Source: JALHNI01 sp965229305 (GTDB lineage Bacteria; Acidobacteriota; Terriglobia; Bryobacterales; Bryobacteraceae). Taken from it: DNA of 64,000 nucleotides. The stretch is taken from assembly GCA_965229305.1 (NCBI GenBank), contig CBDDIZ010000040.1, positions 124,001 to 188,000 of the forward strand. Direction: 5' to 3'. Below, in pieces: positions 7,940 to 16,358 of the stretch. The position numbers were made by a program, and so were the translations under genes. The notes below the pieces were generated by a model, which saw only the letters and a list, made by a program, of their open reading frames with translations, made no database searches and was not told where the DNA came from. Every line of letters begins with the position of its first letter. Positions within the stretch are counted from its first letter, which is position 1.

Positions 7940-9430
7940 TTAGAAGCTAGCCTTGAAGCCATACAAGCGAGAGTCCTTCAGCAGGAAAACCAGGCGGATA
8001 CGCCGGCCGGCGAGTTCGCGTAAAGACTTGTCCTTGGGCCACATCACCGGCTTCACCCGCTCGCCCCAGGGGAACGGGTTCAGGTTGTTGAACTTGGCCT
8101 TGTCGTCGCCGGAGAAACCGGGGATGGGCGTGCCGTTCTCTTCCTGCACTTCCACTTCGATCGTGCCGCCGCCGCCATTATAGAAGCCTTGCGGATAGCG
8201 CGTATAGTTGCAGTTGAGCATCAGGTCGCCGCCGGGCCACTTCATCGGCTTGGTAATCAGTTGCCCTTCCTTGTAGTCGCCGCGAATGGCGGCGAAGCGA
8301 TCAATCGGAATCACTGCCATGCCGACCGCGCCGTACACTTGGCCAAGCTCCTGTCCGTGGGCCTTGCTGCGCCCGCCGAAGTAGAAGCGCAACGTATTGC
8401 CCGAGCGGTGGGGCGCCGTGTTGACGGTGCTGTTCCATCGTTCGTTCCACGGAAAGCGCGGCGAGATCAGCGGCTTCGAACGATCGATCGCCCGATGCCA
8501 CTGGAGACCGTCGTGGCTCCAGGCCGGATGAATCTCGAAGACGTCCGGGTTGCCCTTCCAACGCTCGATCAGGCCAAGGTAGATGTCGTTATAGGGAAAG
8601 CCGGTGAAGCCGTAGAGCTCGACATTGGGATCGTCCTGCAGGTCCGGACGCAGGATGGACGAGGGCTCCTTCCAGTTGATGAAGTCTTCGCTTTCGGTGC
8701 GCCAGATCGTGCGGGCCCGATGGCGCGGCAGCATCTGCTTGTGGCGCAGATAGGCCACGAACTTGCCATTGCGATCGCGCGTCCCCATCAGATTGGTTTG
8801 GTCGCCCGTGGTCTCGAGCACCGGGTTGGGCCGTAGATTCCAGTCAATGCCATCGGGGCTGGTGGCGACGTAGGTGCCGGTGGGTTTGCCGCCGCCCGCG
8901 CCGTAGTACATCATCTTGAAGGGATTCACGGGGTCGGCCGTATCGTGGCAAACCGTTACCGCCGTAAAGGACTGTTCAGCGGGCGGGTGCCAGACGATGT
9001 TGTTGTTCTTGTTGCCCCGATACTCCACGCGGCCGAGTTTCGGTCGCTCCCAGCGAATGCCATCCGTGCTGGTCACCATGCACATGCGCATGGGCTCGGG
9101 ACGGTTATACGTCATGTAGTACATCCGCCACTCGTCGCCGACGCGATGCACCGAGCCTCCGGAGATCACGATCTGGTAGCCATCGACGGCTGTTTCCGGA
9201 CGCAGGACCGGCTCGGGAAAGATCTCGGCAGGCTCCCAGACCCGTTCCAGCCGATAGGTCTCTTCGATCCACGTGTCGTCCAGAAAGAGCTGCGTCTCTT
9301 TTAGGTCCTTATTCTCCGTGCTGGCGGTAAAGGAGCGTGTTTGCGTAGTGGGAGCCGCCATCGCCGCGGTAGCGCCGAGCGCGCCGGCAAACAGGCTCCG
9401 ACGATTGATCCGGGAATCACCGAAAGGCAT
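7940..9430 (-). CDS. Tat-exported beta-propeller glycosidase-like protein
   Basis: 496-residue exported protein. The N-terminus RINRRSLFAGALGATAAMAA is a twin-arginine-like signal ending near residue 26. The mature part has repeated propeller blades typical of GH32/GH43/GH130-like five-bladed folds: DEWRMYYMTYNRPEP with STDGIRWERPKLG, FKMMYYGAG with SPDGIDWN, IWRTESEDFINWKEP, and HDGLQWHRAIDRSKPL. Each blade carries an S/T/H-x-DG/DF-x-x-W turn. I cannot assign a catalytic triad, so glycoside hydrolysis is probable by fold but unproven. It is divergent from the TonB-dependent receptor, suggesting extracytoplasmic processing of the glycan before or after receptor uptake. Confidence 0.7.
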   Translation of the reverse strand: MPFGDSRINRRSLFAGALGATAAMAAPTTQTRSFTASTENKDLKETQLFLDDTWIEETYRLERVWEPAEIFPEPVLRPETAVDGYQIVISGGSVHRVGDEWRMYYMTYNRPEPMRMCMVTSTDGIRWERPKLGRVEYRGNKNNNIVWHPPAEQSFTAVTVCHDTADPVNPFKMMYYGAGGGKPTGTYVATSPDGIDWNLRPNPVLETTGDQTNLMGTRDRNGKFVAYLRHKQMLPRHRARTIWRTESEDFINWKEPSSILRPDLQDDPNVELYGFTGFPYNDIYLGLIERWKGNPDVFEIHPAWSHDGLQWHRAIDRSKPLISPRFPWNERWNSTVNTAPHRSGNTLRFYFGGRSKAHGQELGQVYGAVGMAVIPIDRFAAIRGDYKEGQLITKPMKWPGGDLMLNCNYTRYPQGFYNGGGGTIEVEVQEENGTPIPGFSGDDKAKFNNLNPFPWGERVKPVMWPKDKSLRELAGRRIRLVFLLKDSRLYGFKASF

Positions 9431-9481
9431 TTCGAGATTCTAGCGCCGTGTATGAAAGGCGAAAGCTGTCGGGTCCCGGCC

Positions 9482-9498
9482 GTTCCACACACCGGAAT
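9482..9498. promoter_or_regulatory. Degenerate copy of the GTTCCA-N5-TGGAAC site
   Basis: GTTCCACACACCGGAAT keeps the left half exactly and matches 4 of 6 bases of the right half, with the TTCC-N7-GGAA core intact. It lies in the divergent region between the propeller protein (start 9430) and the TonB-dependent receptor (start 9587). Alone it would be weak evidence; it counts because perfect copies flank other genes of the region. Confidence 0.3.
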
Positions 9499-9586
9499 AC
9501 GAGCGCTGTTTCACTGCCTCTCTTCGAAGGCCGCCGGTAAGATCAAGGGCACCAGTTTGGCAGAACTGGGCTCACTCGGGAGGCAT

Positions 9587-12500
9587 ATGAAACAGCTCCA
9601 TTGGCGGCTGCTGCTCGCAGCTCTTTTTATTCCGGCGATCCTGCTCGCGCAAGGCAGCGGCAGCATATATGGCACGGTGACTGACCCCAGCGGCAGCGTC
9701 GTGGCCAACGCGAGCGTCGCGGTCATCAACGAGGGGACAGGTGTCCGCCGGACTCTGCGCACCGGCACTGACGGTGAGTACTTGCTCACGCCGCTTCCCG
9801 TGGGTAGCTATCGGGTGGAGGTGGAAGCCAATGGCTTCAATCGCCAGGCGCAAACCGGCATCGATGTCCGCGCTGACGAACGCGCCCGCGTCGACGTCGC
9901 CGTCACCCTGGGACAATCCACCCAACTGGTGGAGGTGAAGGCGCAGCAGGCCTTGGTGGAAAGTTCCACCGCCACGCTCTCCACCTTGGTGGACAAAGAA
10001 CGAATCAGCCAATTGCCGCTCAACGGCCGCAATGTTCTCGATCTGCAACGGCTGCTGCCGGGCGTCACCGGCAACACCGGCGAATCCGGCGGCTCGAACC
10101 CCGGTCTGTCGGTGAACGGCACGCGCGGCACGATGAGCAACTACACCATGGACGGCGCCAATGCCGTGGACGGCTTTACCAACACGGCCCACAGCATGCC
10201 GAACCCCGATGCCGTGCAGGAGTTCAGCATGGTGACCTTCGCCATGAGCGCCGAGTACGGACGCGGTGCCGGCGGGCAGATCAACGTCGTGACGAAGTCC
10301 GGCTCCAACGACTTTCATGGCACCGCCTTCGAGTTCCTGCGCAACAACGCCCTGAACGCCCGCAGCTTCTTCGCTGCCTCCAAAGAGACGCTGCGCCAGA
10401 ATCAGTTTGGCGTTACCGTCGGCGGTCCGGTCTGGATCCCGAAGGTCTATAAAGGCCGTGACCGCACGTTCTTTTTCTTCAGCCACCAAACGACGCTGCA
10501 GCGCTTTCACAGCTTGAACACGGTCAACTACCTGATGAGCGACCTGGAGCGGCAAGGCAACTTCAGCCGGTCCGCTCGCATTCCCACCGACCCGAACACG
10601 CGTGCTCCTTTCCCGAACGGTATCATTCCCGCCAGCCGTATCGATCCCATCGCGCGCAAGGTGACCGACGAACTGCTGCCCTCGGTGAACGGTGGCGCCG
10701 GCGGCATCTATCGCTTCACCTTCCCGCGCAAGCAGGATCTGGTGGAATACCTGGGCCGTATCGATCACACCATCAACGACAAGAACCGTCTGAGCGGTCG
10801 CTTCTTCTGGAACGATCGCGACGAACGACTCATCGGCGGCCTCCCGCAGTTCCTCAACTGGGTCACGGCGCCGACGCGCAACTTCGTACTCGAAGACACC
10901 CATGTCTTCTCGCCCAACAAGACCAACGTGGTCCGCTATGTGGAAACGCTGGTGCAGGAACGCGGTGGACAGTTACTGGGCACTTCCTTCGACCAACTCG
11001 GAGTAAAGATCGTAGTGCCGGAAGTAGCCGGGCAGAAGTGGCTGGTGCTCTCCACGCCGGACTTTTCCCTCTCCGGCCGCCGTCCCTCCGACGAACGCCG
11101 CCGTCTCACCCAGATCACTGACACCTTCATGTGGATCAAGGGCAAGCACCAGATCAAGATCGGCGGCGAACTGCGCCGCATCTTCTACGACATTCCGCTG
11201 GGCAGTGTGGCCGGCGGCTCCTTCAACTTCGCCACGAACTTCACCGGCGTCTCTTCGGGAGACTTTCTGCTCGGCTTGCCCACCCGTTTTTTCCAGGACG
11301 CCCCGCGCTTGCAGACGGCCAGCGGCTTTGAGCAGGACTTCTTCATCCAGGACGACATCCGCGTCTCCCGCCGCTTCACGCTGAACTTGGGCGTGCGCTA
11401 TGAACCGCGCGTGCCGGTGCGGGAACGCAACGGAAACTTCACGTCGTTCATTCCCGGCCAGAAGTCCACCCGTTTCCCCAACGCCCCGTTGGGCTTGGTC
11501 TTCCCCGGCGACGCGGGCGTGCCCGTGGGCGGCTACTTCGCGGACCTCAACAACGTCGGCCCGCGCGTCGGTTTTGCCTGGGACGTCTTCGGTAATGGCC
11601 GTACGAGCTTGCGTGGTGGCTACGGAGTCTTCTACGACAACATCCGCTGGGGTGGCACGGAGACGCAAGGTTCGTCCGAGCCCTTCGTCCGCTCGGTGGA
11701 GATCAACGCCCCTGGTAGCTTCAGCGACCCCTACGGAGCCTCCGGCACTCCCAACCCGTTTCCCTTCAACCCCGCCAGCGTGAACAAGGACTATGTCTTT
11801 AGCCCGCGCATCAACGTCTGGACTTGGGACCCGAACTTCCGCATCGGCTATCTGCAGCATTGGGCTCTCATCGCCGAGCGCGAACTGCCCGGATCTTCGA
11901 TGCTCCGCGTCGCCTACGTGGGCAACAAGGGCACCAAGCTCTGGACCAGCCGCGACATTAACTACGCCGCCATCGTACCCGGCAACTCCACGCTAGCCAA
12001 CATCAACGACCGCCGCCCGATCGCCGGTTTTGCCGGCCTTGATCGCTCGGAGTCACAAGGCTTCTCCACCTACAACGCCTTGCAAACGACGTTTAACAAG
12101 CGCTACTCGCACGGCTTCACCGTGCTGCTCTCTTACAGCTGGCAGCAGACGCTCGACTCGATCTCCCGCGGACGTCAGGCGCTTTCGCAACCATGGCCGA
12201 TGAACCTCGCGCTCAACAAAGGCCGCGCCAACTTCGCCGTCGATCACGTCATGGTGACCTCCTTCGTGTGGGACCTGCCCTTCCTGCGCAACCGTAGCGG
12301 CTTGGTGGGCGGGGTGCTGGGCGGTTGGCAACTGAACGGCGTGCTCACCATGCGCACGGGCCTTCCCTTCGACATCGTCCCCGGCCAGCCTTCGTCCCTG
12401 AGCGGTACCGGCGGCGAGCGTGCGGACCTGGTGGGCAATCCCTTCCTGCCGGATGGCCGATCGCGCCAGGATCAATTGCTGGGCTTCTTCGATCGCACGG

Positions 12501-12769
12501 CCTTTGCCGTCCCCGGCGCAGGTAGCTGGGGCAATTTCGGCCGCAACGTGATGTCCGGCCCGGGCCAGCGTAATCTTGACCTGGTCTTCGGCAAGCGCTT
12601 CCGCATCACGGACCGCCATTCGATCTCGTTCCGGAGTGAGTGGTTCAACGCCACCAACACGCCGACCTTCAACAACCCGGTGAACTCGGTGACCAACGGT
12701 AACTTTGGCCGCATCACTGGCTCCGGTGCGGGTCGCGTGATCCAAATGGCTCTGAAATACGCCTTCTAA
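9587..12769 (+). CDS. Oar-like TonB-dependent outer-membrane receptor
   Basis: 1060-residue outer-membrane receptor of the acidobacterial Oar/TonB-dependent type, probably importing oligosaccharides. A signal peptide (MKQLHWRLLLAALFIPAILLA) is followed by a carboxypeptidase-regulatory-like beta-sandwich (GSIYGTVTDPSGSVVANASV through GSYRVEVEANGF), a plug domain (INVVTKSGSNDFHGTAFEFLR) and a long beta-barrel. It ends in KYAF with the C-terminal Phe typical of barrel insertion. The ATG at 9587 is preferred because CGGGAGG lies just upstream and it begins the signal peptide. The stop codon TAA is part of the CTAA duplicated by the adjacent IS element, so the protein is intact but its original downstream DNA now lies beyond 14038. 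Confidence 0.93.
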   Translation: MKQLHWRLLLAALFIPAILLAQGSGSIYGTVTDPSGSVVANASVAVINEGTGVRRTLRTGTDGEYLLTPLPVGSYRVEVEANGFNRQAQTGIDVRADERARVDVAVTLGQSTQLVEVKAQQALVESSTATLSTLVDKERISQLPLNGRNVLDLQRLLPGVTGNTGESGGSNPGLSVNGTRGTMSNYTMDGANAVDGFTNTAHSMPNPDAVQEFSMVTFAMSAEYGRGAGGQINVVTKSGSNDFHGTAFEFLRNNALNARSFFAASKETLRQNQFGVTVGGPVWIPKVYKGRDRTFFFFSHQTTLQRFHSLNTVNYLMSDLERQGNFSRSARIPTDPNTRAPFPNGIIPASRIDPIARKVTDELLPSVNGGAGGIYRFTFPRKQDLVEYLGRIDHTINDKNRLSGRFFWNDRDERLIGGLPQFLNWVTAPTRNFVLEDTHVFSPNKTNVVRYVETLVQERGGQLLGTSFDQLGVKIVVPEVAGQKWLVLSTPDFSLSGRRPSDERRRLTQITDTFMWIKGKHQIKIGGELRRIFYDIPLGSVAGGSFNFATNFTGVSSGDFLLGLPTRFFQDAPRLQTASGFEQDFFIQDDIRVSRRFTLNLGVRYEPRVPVRERNGNFTSFIPGQKSTRFPNAPLGLVFPGDAGVPVGGYFADLNNVGPRVGFAWDVFGNGRTSLRGGYGVFYDNIRWGGTETQGSSEPFVRSVEINAPGSFSDPYGASGTPNPFPFNPASVNKDYVFSPRINVWTWDPNFRIGYLQHWALIAERELPGSSMLRVAYVGNKGTKLWTSRDINYAAIVPGNSTLANINDRRPIAGFAGLDRSESQGFSTYNALQTTFNKRYSHGFTVLLSYSWQQTLDSISRGRQALSQPWPMNLALNKGRANFAVDHVMVTSFVWDLPFLRNRSGLVGGVLGGWQLNGVLTMRTGLPFDIVPGQPSSLSGTGGERADLVGNPFLPDGRSRQDQLLGFFDRTAFAVPGAGSWGNFGRNVMSGPGQRNLDLVFGKRFRITDRHSISFRSEWFNATNTPTFNNPVNSVTNGNFGRITGSGAGRVIQMALKYAF

Positions 12770-12784
12770 GAACTTGTTGAAAAA
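12770..12784 (+). repeat. Left terminal inverted repeat of the IS5-family element
   Basis: GAACTTGTTGAAAAA; pairs with the right repeat at 14024-14038 with one mismatch at position 5. The preceding CTAA is the target duplication and includes the TonB-dependent receptor stop codon. Confidence 0.88.
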
Positions 12785-12830
12785 CGCGCGGTCGGTGTGA
12801 CGCCAGAGCGTTGTTGGGCATCTATGTTTT

Positions 12831-13898
12831 ATGCGCGGCAACGACAGTCAACAATCGTCCCTGATCAGCTACGTGAGTCTGGAAGAACGCATCGCCCAGG
12901 ATCATCCGCTGCGAAAGATCCGTCAATTGGTGGACGGTCTTTTGAGGAGCATGGATGGCGAGTTCGCCAGGATGTACGCGCAAGTCGGCCGTCCATCGAT
13001 TCCGCCGGAGCGGTTGTTGCGGGCGTTGCTGCTGCAGATCTTTTATTCGGTGCGCAGCGAACGTATGTTGATGGAGCAGGTGGATTACAACTTGCTGTTT
13101 CGCTGGTTCATTGGCCTGGAGATCGACGAGCCGGTTTGGAATCACGCCGTGTTCAGCAAGAATCGCGACCGGCTGCTGAACGAAAAGGTGGCGCAACAGT
13201 TCTTCGCGCGGGTCAATGAACTGGCCGCGGGCCATATGTCGGACGAACACTTCACCGTCGACGGAACCTTGTTGGAAGCCTGGGCGAGCCAGAAGAGCTT
13301 TCAGCGCAAGGACCAGGATGGGGCGAGGCCGAAAGACGGATCCAACTTTCATGGCGAGAAGCGCAAGAACGATACGCATGAATCCAAGACTGATCCGGAA
13401 GCCCGTCTTTACAAGAAGAGCAGCGGACAGGAAGCGAAACTGAGTTACCTCGGTCACCTCGTCATCGAGAATCGCCATGGCCTGATCCGCGAGGTGATGA
13501 GCACGCAGGCTGACGGCCACGGCGAGGCTGATGCCGCCATCTTGATGGCCGCCAAGCTCGTCCGGTCCGGCCAGCGAATCACGCTCGGAGCTGACAAAGC
13601 TTACGACCGGAAGGACGTCGTCAAGACGCTCAGGGAACTGGGCGTGACACCGCATGTGGCGCAGAACAACAAGCACCGCCGTAGCGCGATCGATGGGCGC
13701 ACGACCAGACACCAGGGTTATGGAATGAGCTTGAGTAAACGCTGGCTGGTGGAGAAAGCCTTCGGCTGGATGAAGCAAACCGGCGGACTCAAGAAGATCA
13801 AACTGCGCGGCTTGGATAAGGTCGGATGGCTGGTTACTTATACGGCCGCCGCTTACAACCTTCTCCGCATCAAGACCCTGCAGGAGAAGTGTGCCTGA
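12831..13898 (+). CDS. IS5-family DDE transposase
   Basis: 355-residue transposase. An N-terminal DUF772-like dimerisation/DNA-binding region (residues ~15-105: RPSIPPERLLRALLLQIFYS...RWFIGLEIDEPVWNHAVFSKNRDRL) is followed by the catalytic DDE fold. Visible catalytic residues are D144 (FTVDGTLLEAW), D255 (LGADKAYD) and E308 within the R304-x3-E308-x6-K315 signature of IS5 transposases. The frame is uninterrupted, so the enzyme is probably active. The ATG lies 61 bp inside the left repeat with no strong ribosome site. Confidence 0.93.
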   Translation: MRGNDSQQSSLISYVSLEERIAQDHPLRKIRQLVDGLLRSMDGEFARMYAQVGRPSIPPERLLRALLLQIFYSVRSERMLMEQVDYNLLFRWFIGLEIDEPVWNHAVFSKNRDRLLNEKVAQQFFARVNELAAGHMSDEHFTVDGTLLEAWASQKSFQRKDQDGARPKDGSNFHGEKRKNDTHESKTDPEARLYKKSSGQEAKLSYLGHLVIENRHGLIREVMSTQADGHGEADAAILMAAKLVRSGQRITLGADKAYDRKDVVKTLRELGVTPHVAQNNKHRRSAIDGRTTRHQGYGMSLSKRWLVEKAFGWMKQTGGLKKIKLRGLDKVGWLVTYTAAAYNLLRIKTLQEKCA

Positions 13899-14023
13899 AT
13901 GAGGGGCAAACGCGTCTAACCGCCGATTGGCGGCTTCGTCGAGGGCGACTTCGGGACCACGCCAAAGGCAACCTTCCGATGCTAACTCCCCCTTAAATAC
14001 ACTGCGGATCCACGGGGAGGTTA

Positions 14024-14038
14024 TTTTTCAACACGTTC
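14024..14038 (-). repeat. Right terminal inverted repeat of the IS5-family element
   Basis: Read on the minus strand it is GAACGTGTTGAAAAA, matching the left end at 14 of 15 positions. It is followed by the second CTAA target copy at 14039-14042. Confidence 0.88.
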
Positions 14039-14062
14039 CTAAGTGTGCTTCTACCCGCAAAA

Positions 14063-14086
14063 AGCCCCGGCAGCGATGCCGGGGCT
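14063..14086. terminator. Bidirectional intrinsic terminator
   Basis: Perfect 9-bp stem AGCCCCGGC/GCCGGGGCT with a 6-nt loop, flanked by A-run and T-run (AAAA before, TTTTTT after the stem base). It serves the convergent fucosidase gene. Before the IS insertion it would also have terminated the TonB-dependent receptor gene. Confidence 0.88.
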
Positions 14087-14110
14087 TTTTTGCTTTGCCT
14101 ATCCGTCCGG

Positions 14111-15430
14111 CTAGGCGGGCTTCTTCTGTTGCCAGCGCGGAATCTTCAGGTCCTGTACCGGTTCCTGCTCGAACTCCACAGCGATCACCGGCAACAACTC
14201 TGGCGACTTCTCCGGTAGCCCCGTGAACTTCACGCGATATAGGGAGAAGCCGAGCTCCGGCTCGCGAGGATCATTCTCCTTTGCCTGCTCGAATGTCACC
14301 GGTTTGCCGCTGGCCTGCCAGCGTGCACTTTTCACCTTGCTGGTGAACCGTGCCAGAGTAATCACCGAGCCCGGCCAACGCGTCACATGCAGAAAGAGCG
14401 TATTGCCCTTCCTCGTGAAATTGACATAGTTGCTGCGCTGCACGCGGCAGCGTTCGGACCCGTAAATCGTATCGCCATGGACGTCCATCCATCGCCCCAT
14501 CTCTTCCAGCACCCGCACGGAGCCTTCCGGCACACTGCCATCGGACCGTGGCCCAATGTTCAGTAGAAAGTTCCCGCCGCCTCGAGAACACGTGATCAGA
14601 TTGCTCAGGAGCGACTTCGGCGACTTCCACGAATCGTCCGCCGACACGTAACCCCAAGAGCCGTTGATGGTCATGCAGGTTTCCCACGCTCGCTCGGACG
14701 CTTCGATCTTCTGCTCAGCGGTGGCAAAGTCGCCGTCCGTCCCGCCGCGATCGTTGATGATCATCTTCGGTTGAAGCTTGCGAATTGCGGTATGCAGCTT
14801 CTCGGACTCCCAACCTTCCGGCGTCAGCGGCCACGTGCCGTCCCACCACAGCACGTCGATCGGGCCGTAGTTCGAGCAAATTTCGAGCACCTGCGCGTGG
14901 ATATAGTCGACAAAACGGCGTCGCGCGCGTTCATCCACCGCGCACCGCAGCCCATCCGGATGGAACCAGTCCATCATCGAGAAATAAAAGCCCACTTTGC
15001 GGCCTTCAGCTCGCGCCGCCTCCACATACTCGGCCACGAGATCACGACCGCAGGCCTGCTTGGTCGCGCAAAAATCTGTGGTCTTGGTATCGAACAGGCA
15101 ATAGCCATCGTGATTCTTGGTGGTGAGCACCATGTACTTCTGCCCGGCTCGTTTGGCCAGCTTCGCCCATTGCCGGGCCACGCCCACCGGCGGCTTGAAT
15201 CTCGCCCCCAATGGGCGATACTCGTCGGGCAAAATTGCCTCGTGCTCCATGTTCCAGATGTCGCGCGCAATGAGCGTATGCACGCCCCAATGGATAAACA
15301 TTCCGAACTTGGCTTGGATCCACCAATCCATGTTTGGGCCAGCGCTAAAGGAGGGTTGGGTAACGGCCGCGGCTGCGGCAGCCTGTAGCCAGAGTCGGCG
15401 AGAGAGAGAGTTCGATGTATTCCGGTGCAT
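14111..15430 (-). CDS. GH29 alpha-L-fucosidase
   Basis: 439-residue exo-alpha-L-fucosidase of family GH29. The N-terminus (SRRLWLQAAAAAAV) is a twin-arginine-like export signal, so the enzyme is probably periplasmic or surface exposed. Family motifs are FGMFIHWGVHT (residues 42-52), KYMVLTTKNHDGYCLFDT (99-115) and DVLWWDGTW (192-200), where D197 is the expected nucleophile. GGNFLLNIGPRSDG and a C-terminal beta-sandwich complete the fold. A perfect GTTCCA-N5-TGGAAC palindrome lies 64 bp upstream of the start, tying it to the symporter/aldolase region. Fucose released here may enter the pathway of the genes at 1.5-7 kb, but that link is inference. Confidence 0.92.
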   Translation of the reverse strand: MHRNTSNSLSRRLWLQAAAAAAVTQPSFSAGPNMDWWIQAKFGMFIHWGVHTLIARDIWNMEHEAILPDEYRPLGARFKPPVGVARQWAKLAKRAGQKYMVLTTKNHDGYCLFDTKTTDFCATKQACGRDLVAEYVEAARAEGRKVGFYFSMMDWFHPDGLRCAVDERARRRFVDYIHAQVLEICSNYGPIDVLWWDGTWPLTPEGWESEKLHTAIRKLQPKMIINDRGGTDGDFATAEQKIEASERAWETCMTINGSWGYVSADDSWKSPKSLLSNLITCSRGGGNFLLNIGPRSDGSVPEGSVRVLEEMGRWMDVHGDTIYGSERCRVQRSNYVNFTRKGNTLFLHVTRWPGSVITLARFTSKVKSARWQASGKPVTFEQAKENDPREPELGFSLYRVKFTGLPEKSPELLPVIAVEFEQEPVQDLKIPRWQQKKPA

Positions 15431-15493
15431 GAGACGGCCAGTGTGCCCAGTATCGCCGCGCCCCTGGCGGTGAGCGGCGAAACTGAGCGCGCC

Positions 15494-15510
15494 GTTCCAC
15501 TTCCTGGAAC
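15494..15510. promoter_or_regulatory. Candidate IclR operator upstream of the fucosidase
   Basis: GTTCCACTTCCTGGAAC is a perfect 6-bp palindrome with 5-bp spacer, with half-sites identical to 6268-6284 but a different spacer. It lies in the 124-bp gap between the fucosidase start (15430) and the barrel gene end (15555). Recurrence of a 12-base constrained pattern in two promoter regions of one functional locus is unlikely by chance. Confidence 0.5.
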
Positions 15511-15539
15511 GAGGCGCCGCACTTTATGCCGGCGCCTCG
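15510..15539 (-). terminator. Hairpin downstream of the barrel gene, possible terminator
   Basis: Perfect 10-bp GC-rich stem CGAGGCGCCG/CGGCGCCTCG with a 10-nt loop, beginning 16 bp after the barrel gene stop. There is no T-run on the minus strand, so it may be a weak or factor-dependent terminator or an mRNA 3' stabiliser. Confidence 0.45.
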
Positions 15540-15554
15540 CCACATCGAGCAGGA

Positions 15555-16193
15555 CTACCAGCGGAAGCCGAGCGTCACCGGCAGCATAGCCGTACGCACC
15601 GGCGTGGTGTAGATGTAGTGATACCGGCTTTCCGCAAACAGCGTGGCGCGGCTATCTTCACCCAGGCGCACGGCAATGCCCGCGCCCGCATTCCAGCCAG
15701 CCTTGTTCTGCGTTACTGAACCCAACACGTTCGTGGTTGCCACTTCCACCGGGAAGAAAAATCCGTAGTATGGATCGAACCCAGTCGTGATGGCCGAGGA
15801 AGGCGAGGTCAGCTCCACTGTGCGGCGATAGTAGCCGCCGCCACCCACGAGGTAGACGTCGAAGCGTCCCGAAGGCACCAGATGGACCATCGGGTTGAGC
15901 GTCAGAGAATAGATGCGCGATCCACCGCCGGGAACGCCAATGGCCGAGAGTTGGGTCGAGTTGATACCGTTCCGGTAGTAACCGAATTCGGCCATCACGC
16001 CGAAGGCGCGAACCGGATGCATGCCGACGCCGGCCGTAAAGTTGTAACCGGTGTCAAACCGGCGGCCAGTGTACTTGGCCGGAATGGTGGGACCACCGCC
16101 AAACGACACGTTAAATTTCGATTGTGCTGCGACGGGCATGGCCAAAAATAGGGCCGTGGACGCGGCGAGTAGCGCGAGAGTTTTGTTCAGCAT
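15555..16193 (-). CDS. Small outer-membrane beta-barrel protein
   Basis: 212-residue protein with a clear signal peptide (MLNKTLALLAASTALFLAMPVAAQ), then alternating amphipathic strands: FNVSFGGGPT, YNFTAGVGMHP, FGVMAEFGYYRNG, YSLTLNPMVHL, FDVYLVGGGGYYRR, AGWNAGAGIAVRL, ATLFAESRYHYI. It ends VTLGFRW; the aromatic C-terminal residue fits outer-membrane insertion. It resembles OmpW/OmpA-like eight-stranded barrels. ATG 16193 is chosen because AAGGAG lies about 9 nt upstream and the signal peptide starts there; the frame remains open far upstream but only as the shadow of the VWFA gene. Function unknown. Confidence 0.8.
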   Translation of the reverse strand: MLNKTLALLAASTALFLAMPVAAQSKFNVSFGGGPTIPAKYTGRRFDTGYNFTAGVGMHPVRAFGVMAEFGYYRNGINSTQLSAIGVPGGGSRIYSLTLNPMVHLVPSGRFDVYLVGGGGYYRRTVELTSPSSAITTGFDPYYGFFFPVEVATTNVLGSVTQNKAGWNAGAGIAVRLGEDSRATLFAESRYHYIYTTPVRTAMLPVTLGFRW

Positions 16194-16358
16194 TTCTGAA
16201 GCTCCTTGAGATGCGCCGGAAAAGCGTTGTTTCCGGCTTCTACCGGCATGCAGAGCACTTCTTCTACCAAACCGCGTCCTGGAACCAACCCGGATCGCTG
16301 GCCCTACGCGCCGTCGGAAAAATGATGTACACTTTCCCTTTTTCCCAGGAGGTTCACT

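Larger units (their letters stand above)
12770..14038 (+). mobile_element. Complete IS5-family insertion sequence, 1269 bp
   Basis: The element is bounded by terminal inverted repeats that match at 14 of 15 positions (left GAACTTGTTGAAAAA, right end in reverse GAACGTGTTGAAAAA) and flanked by a 4-bp direct repeat CTAA (12766-12769 and 14039-14042). A 4-bp YTAR-type duplication is typical of the IS5 subgroup. One intact transposase occupies 12831-13898; about 46 bp and 125 bp of non-coding DNA lie inside the left and right repeats. Removing the element and one CTAA rejoins the receptor stop codon to GTGTGCTTC and the terminator at 14063-14086. Intact ends and transposase suggest a recent insertion. 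Confidence 0.9.

Noticed and set aside
8432..8456. GTTCCA...GTTCCACGGAA sequence that resembles the putative IclR site
   Set aside because: It lies inside the propeller-protein coding sequence and the TTCC/GGAA spacing is 2 rather than 7.
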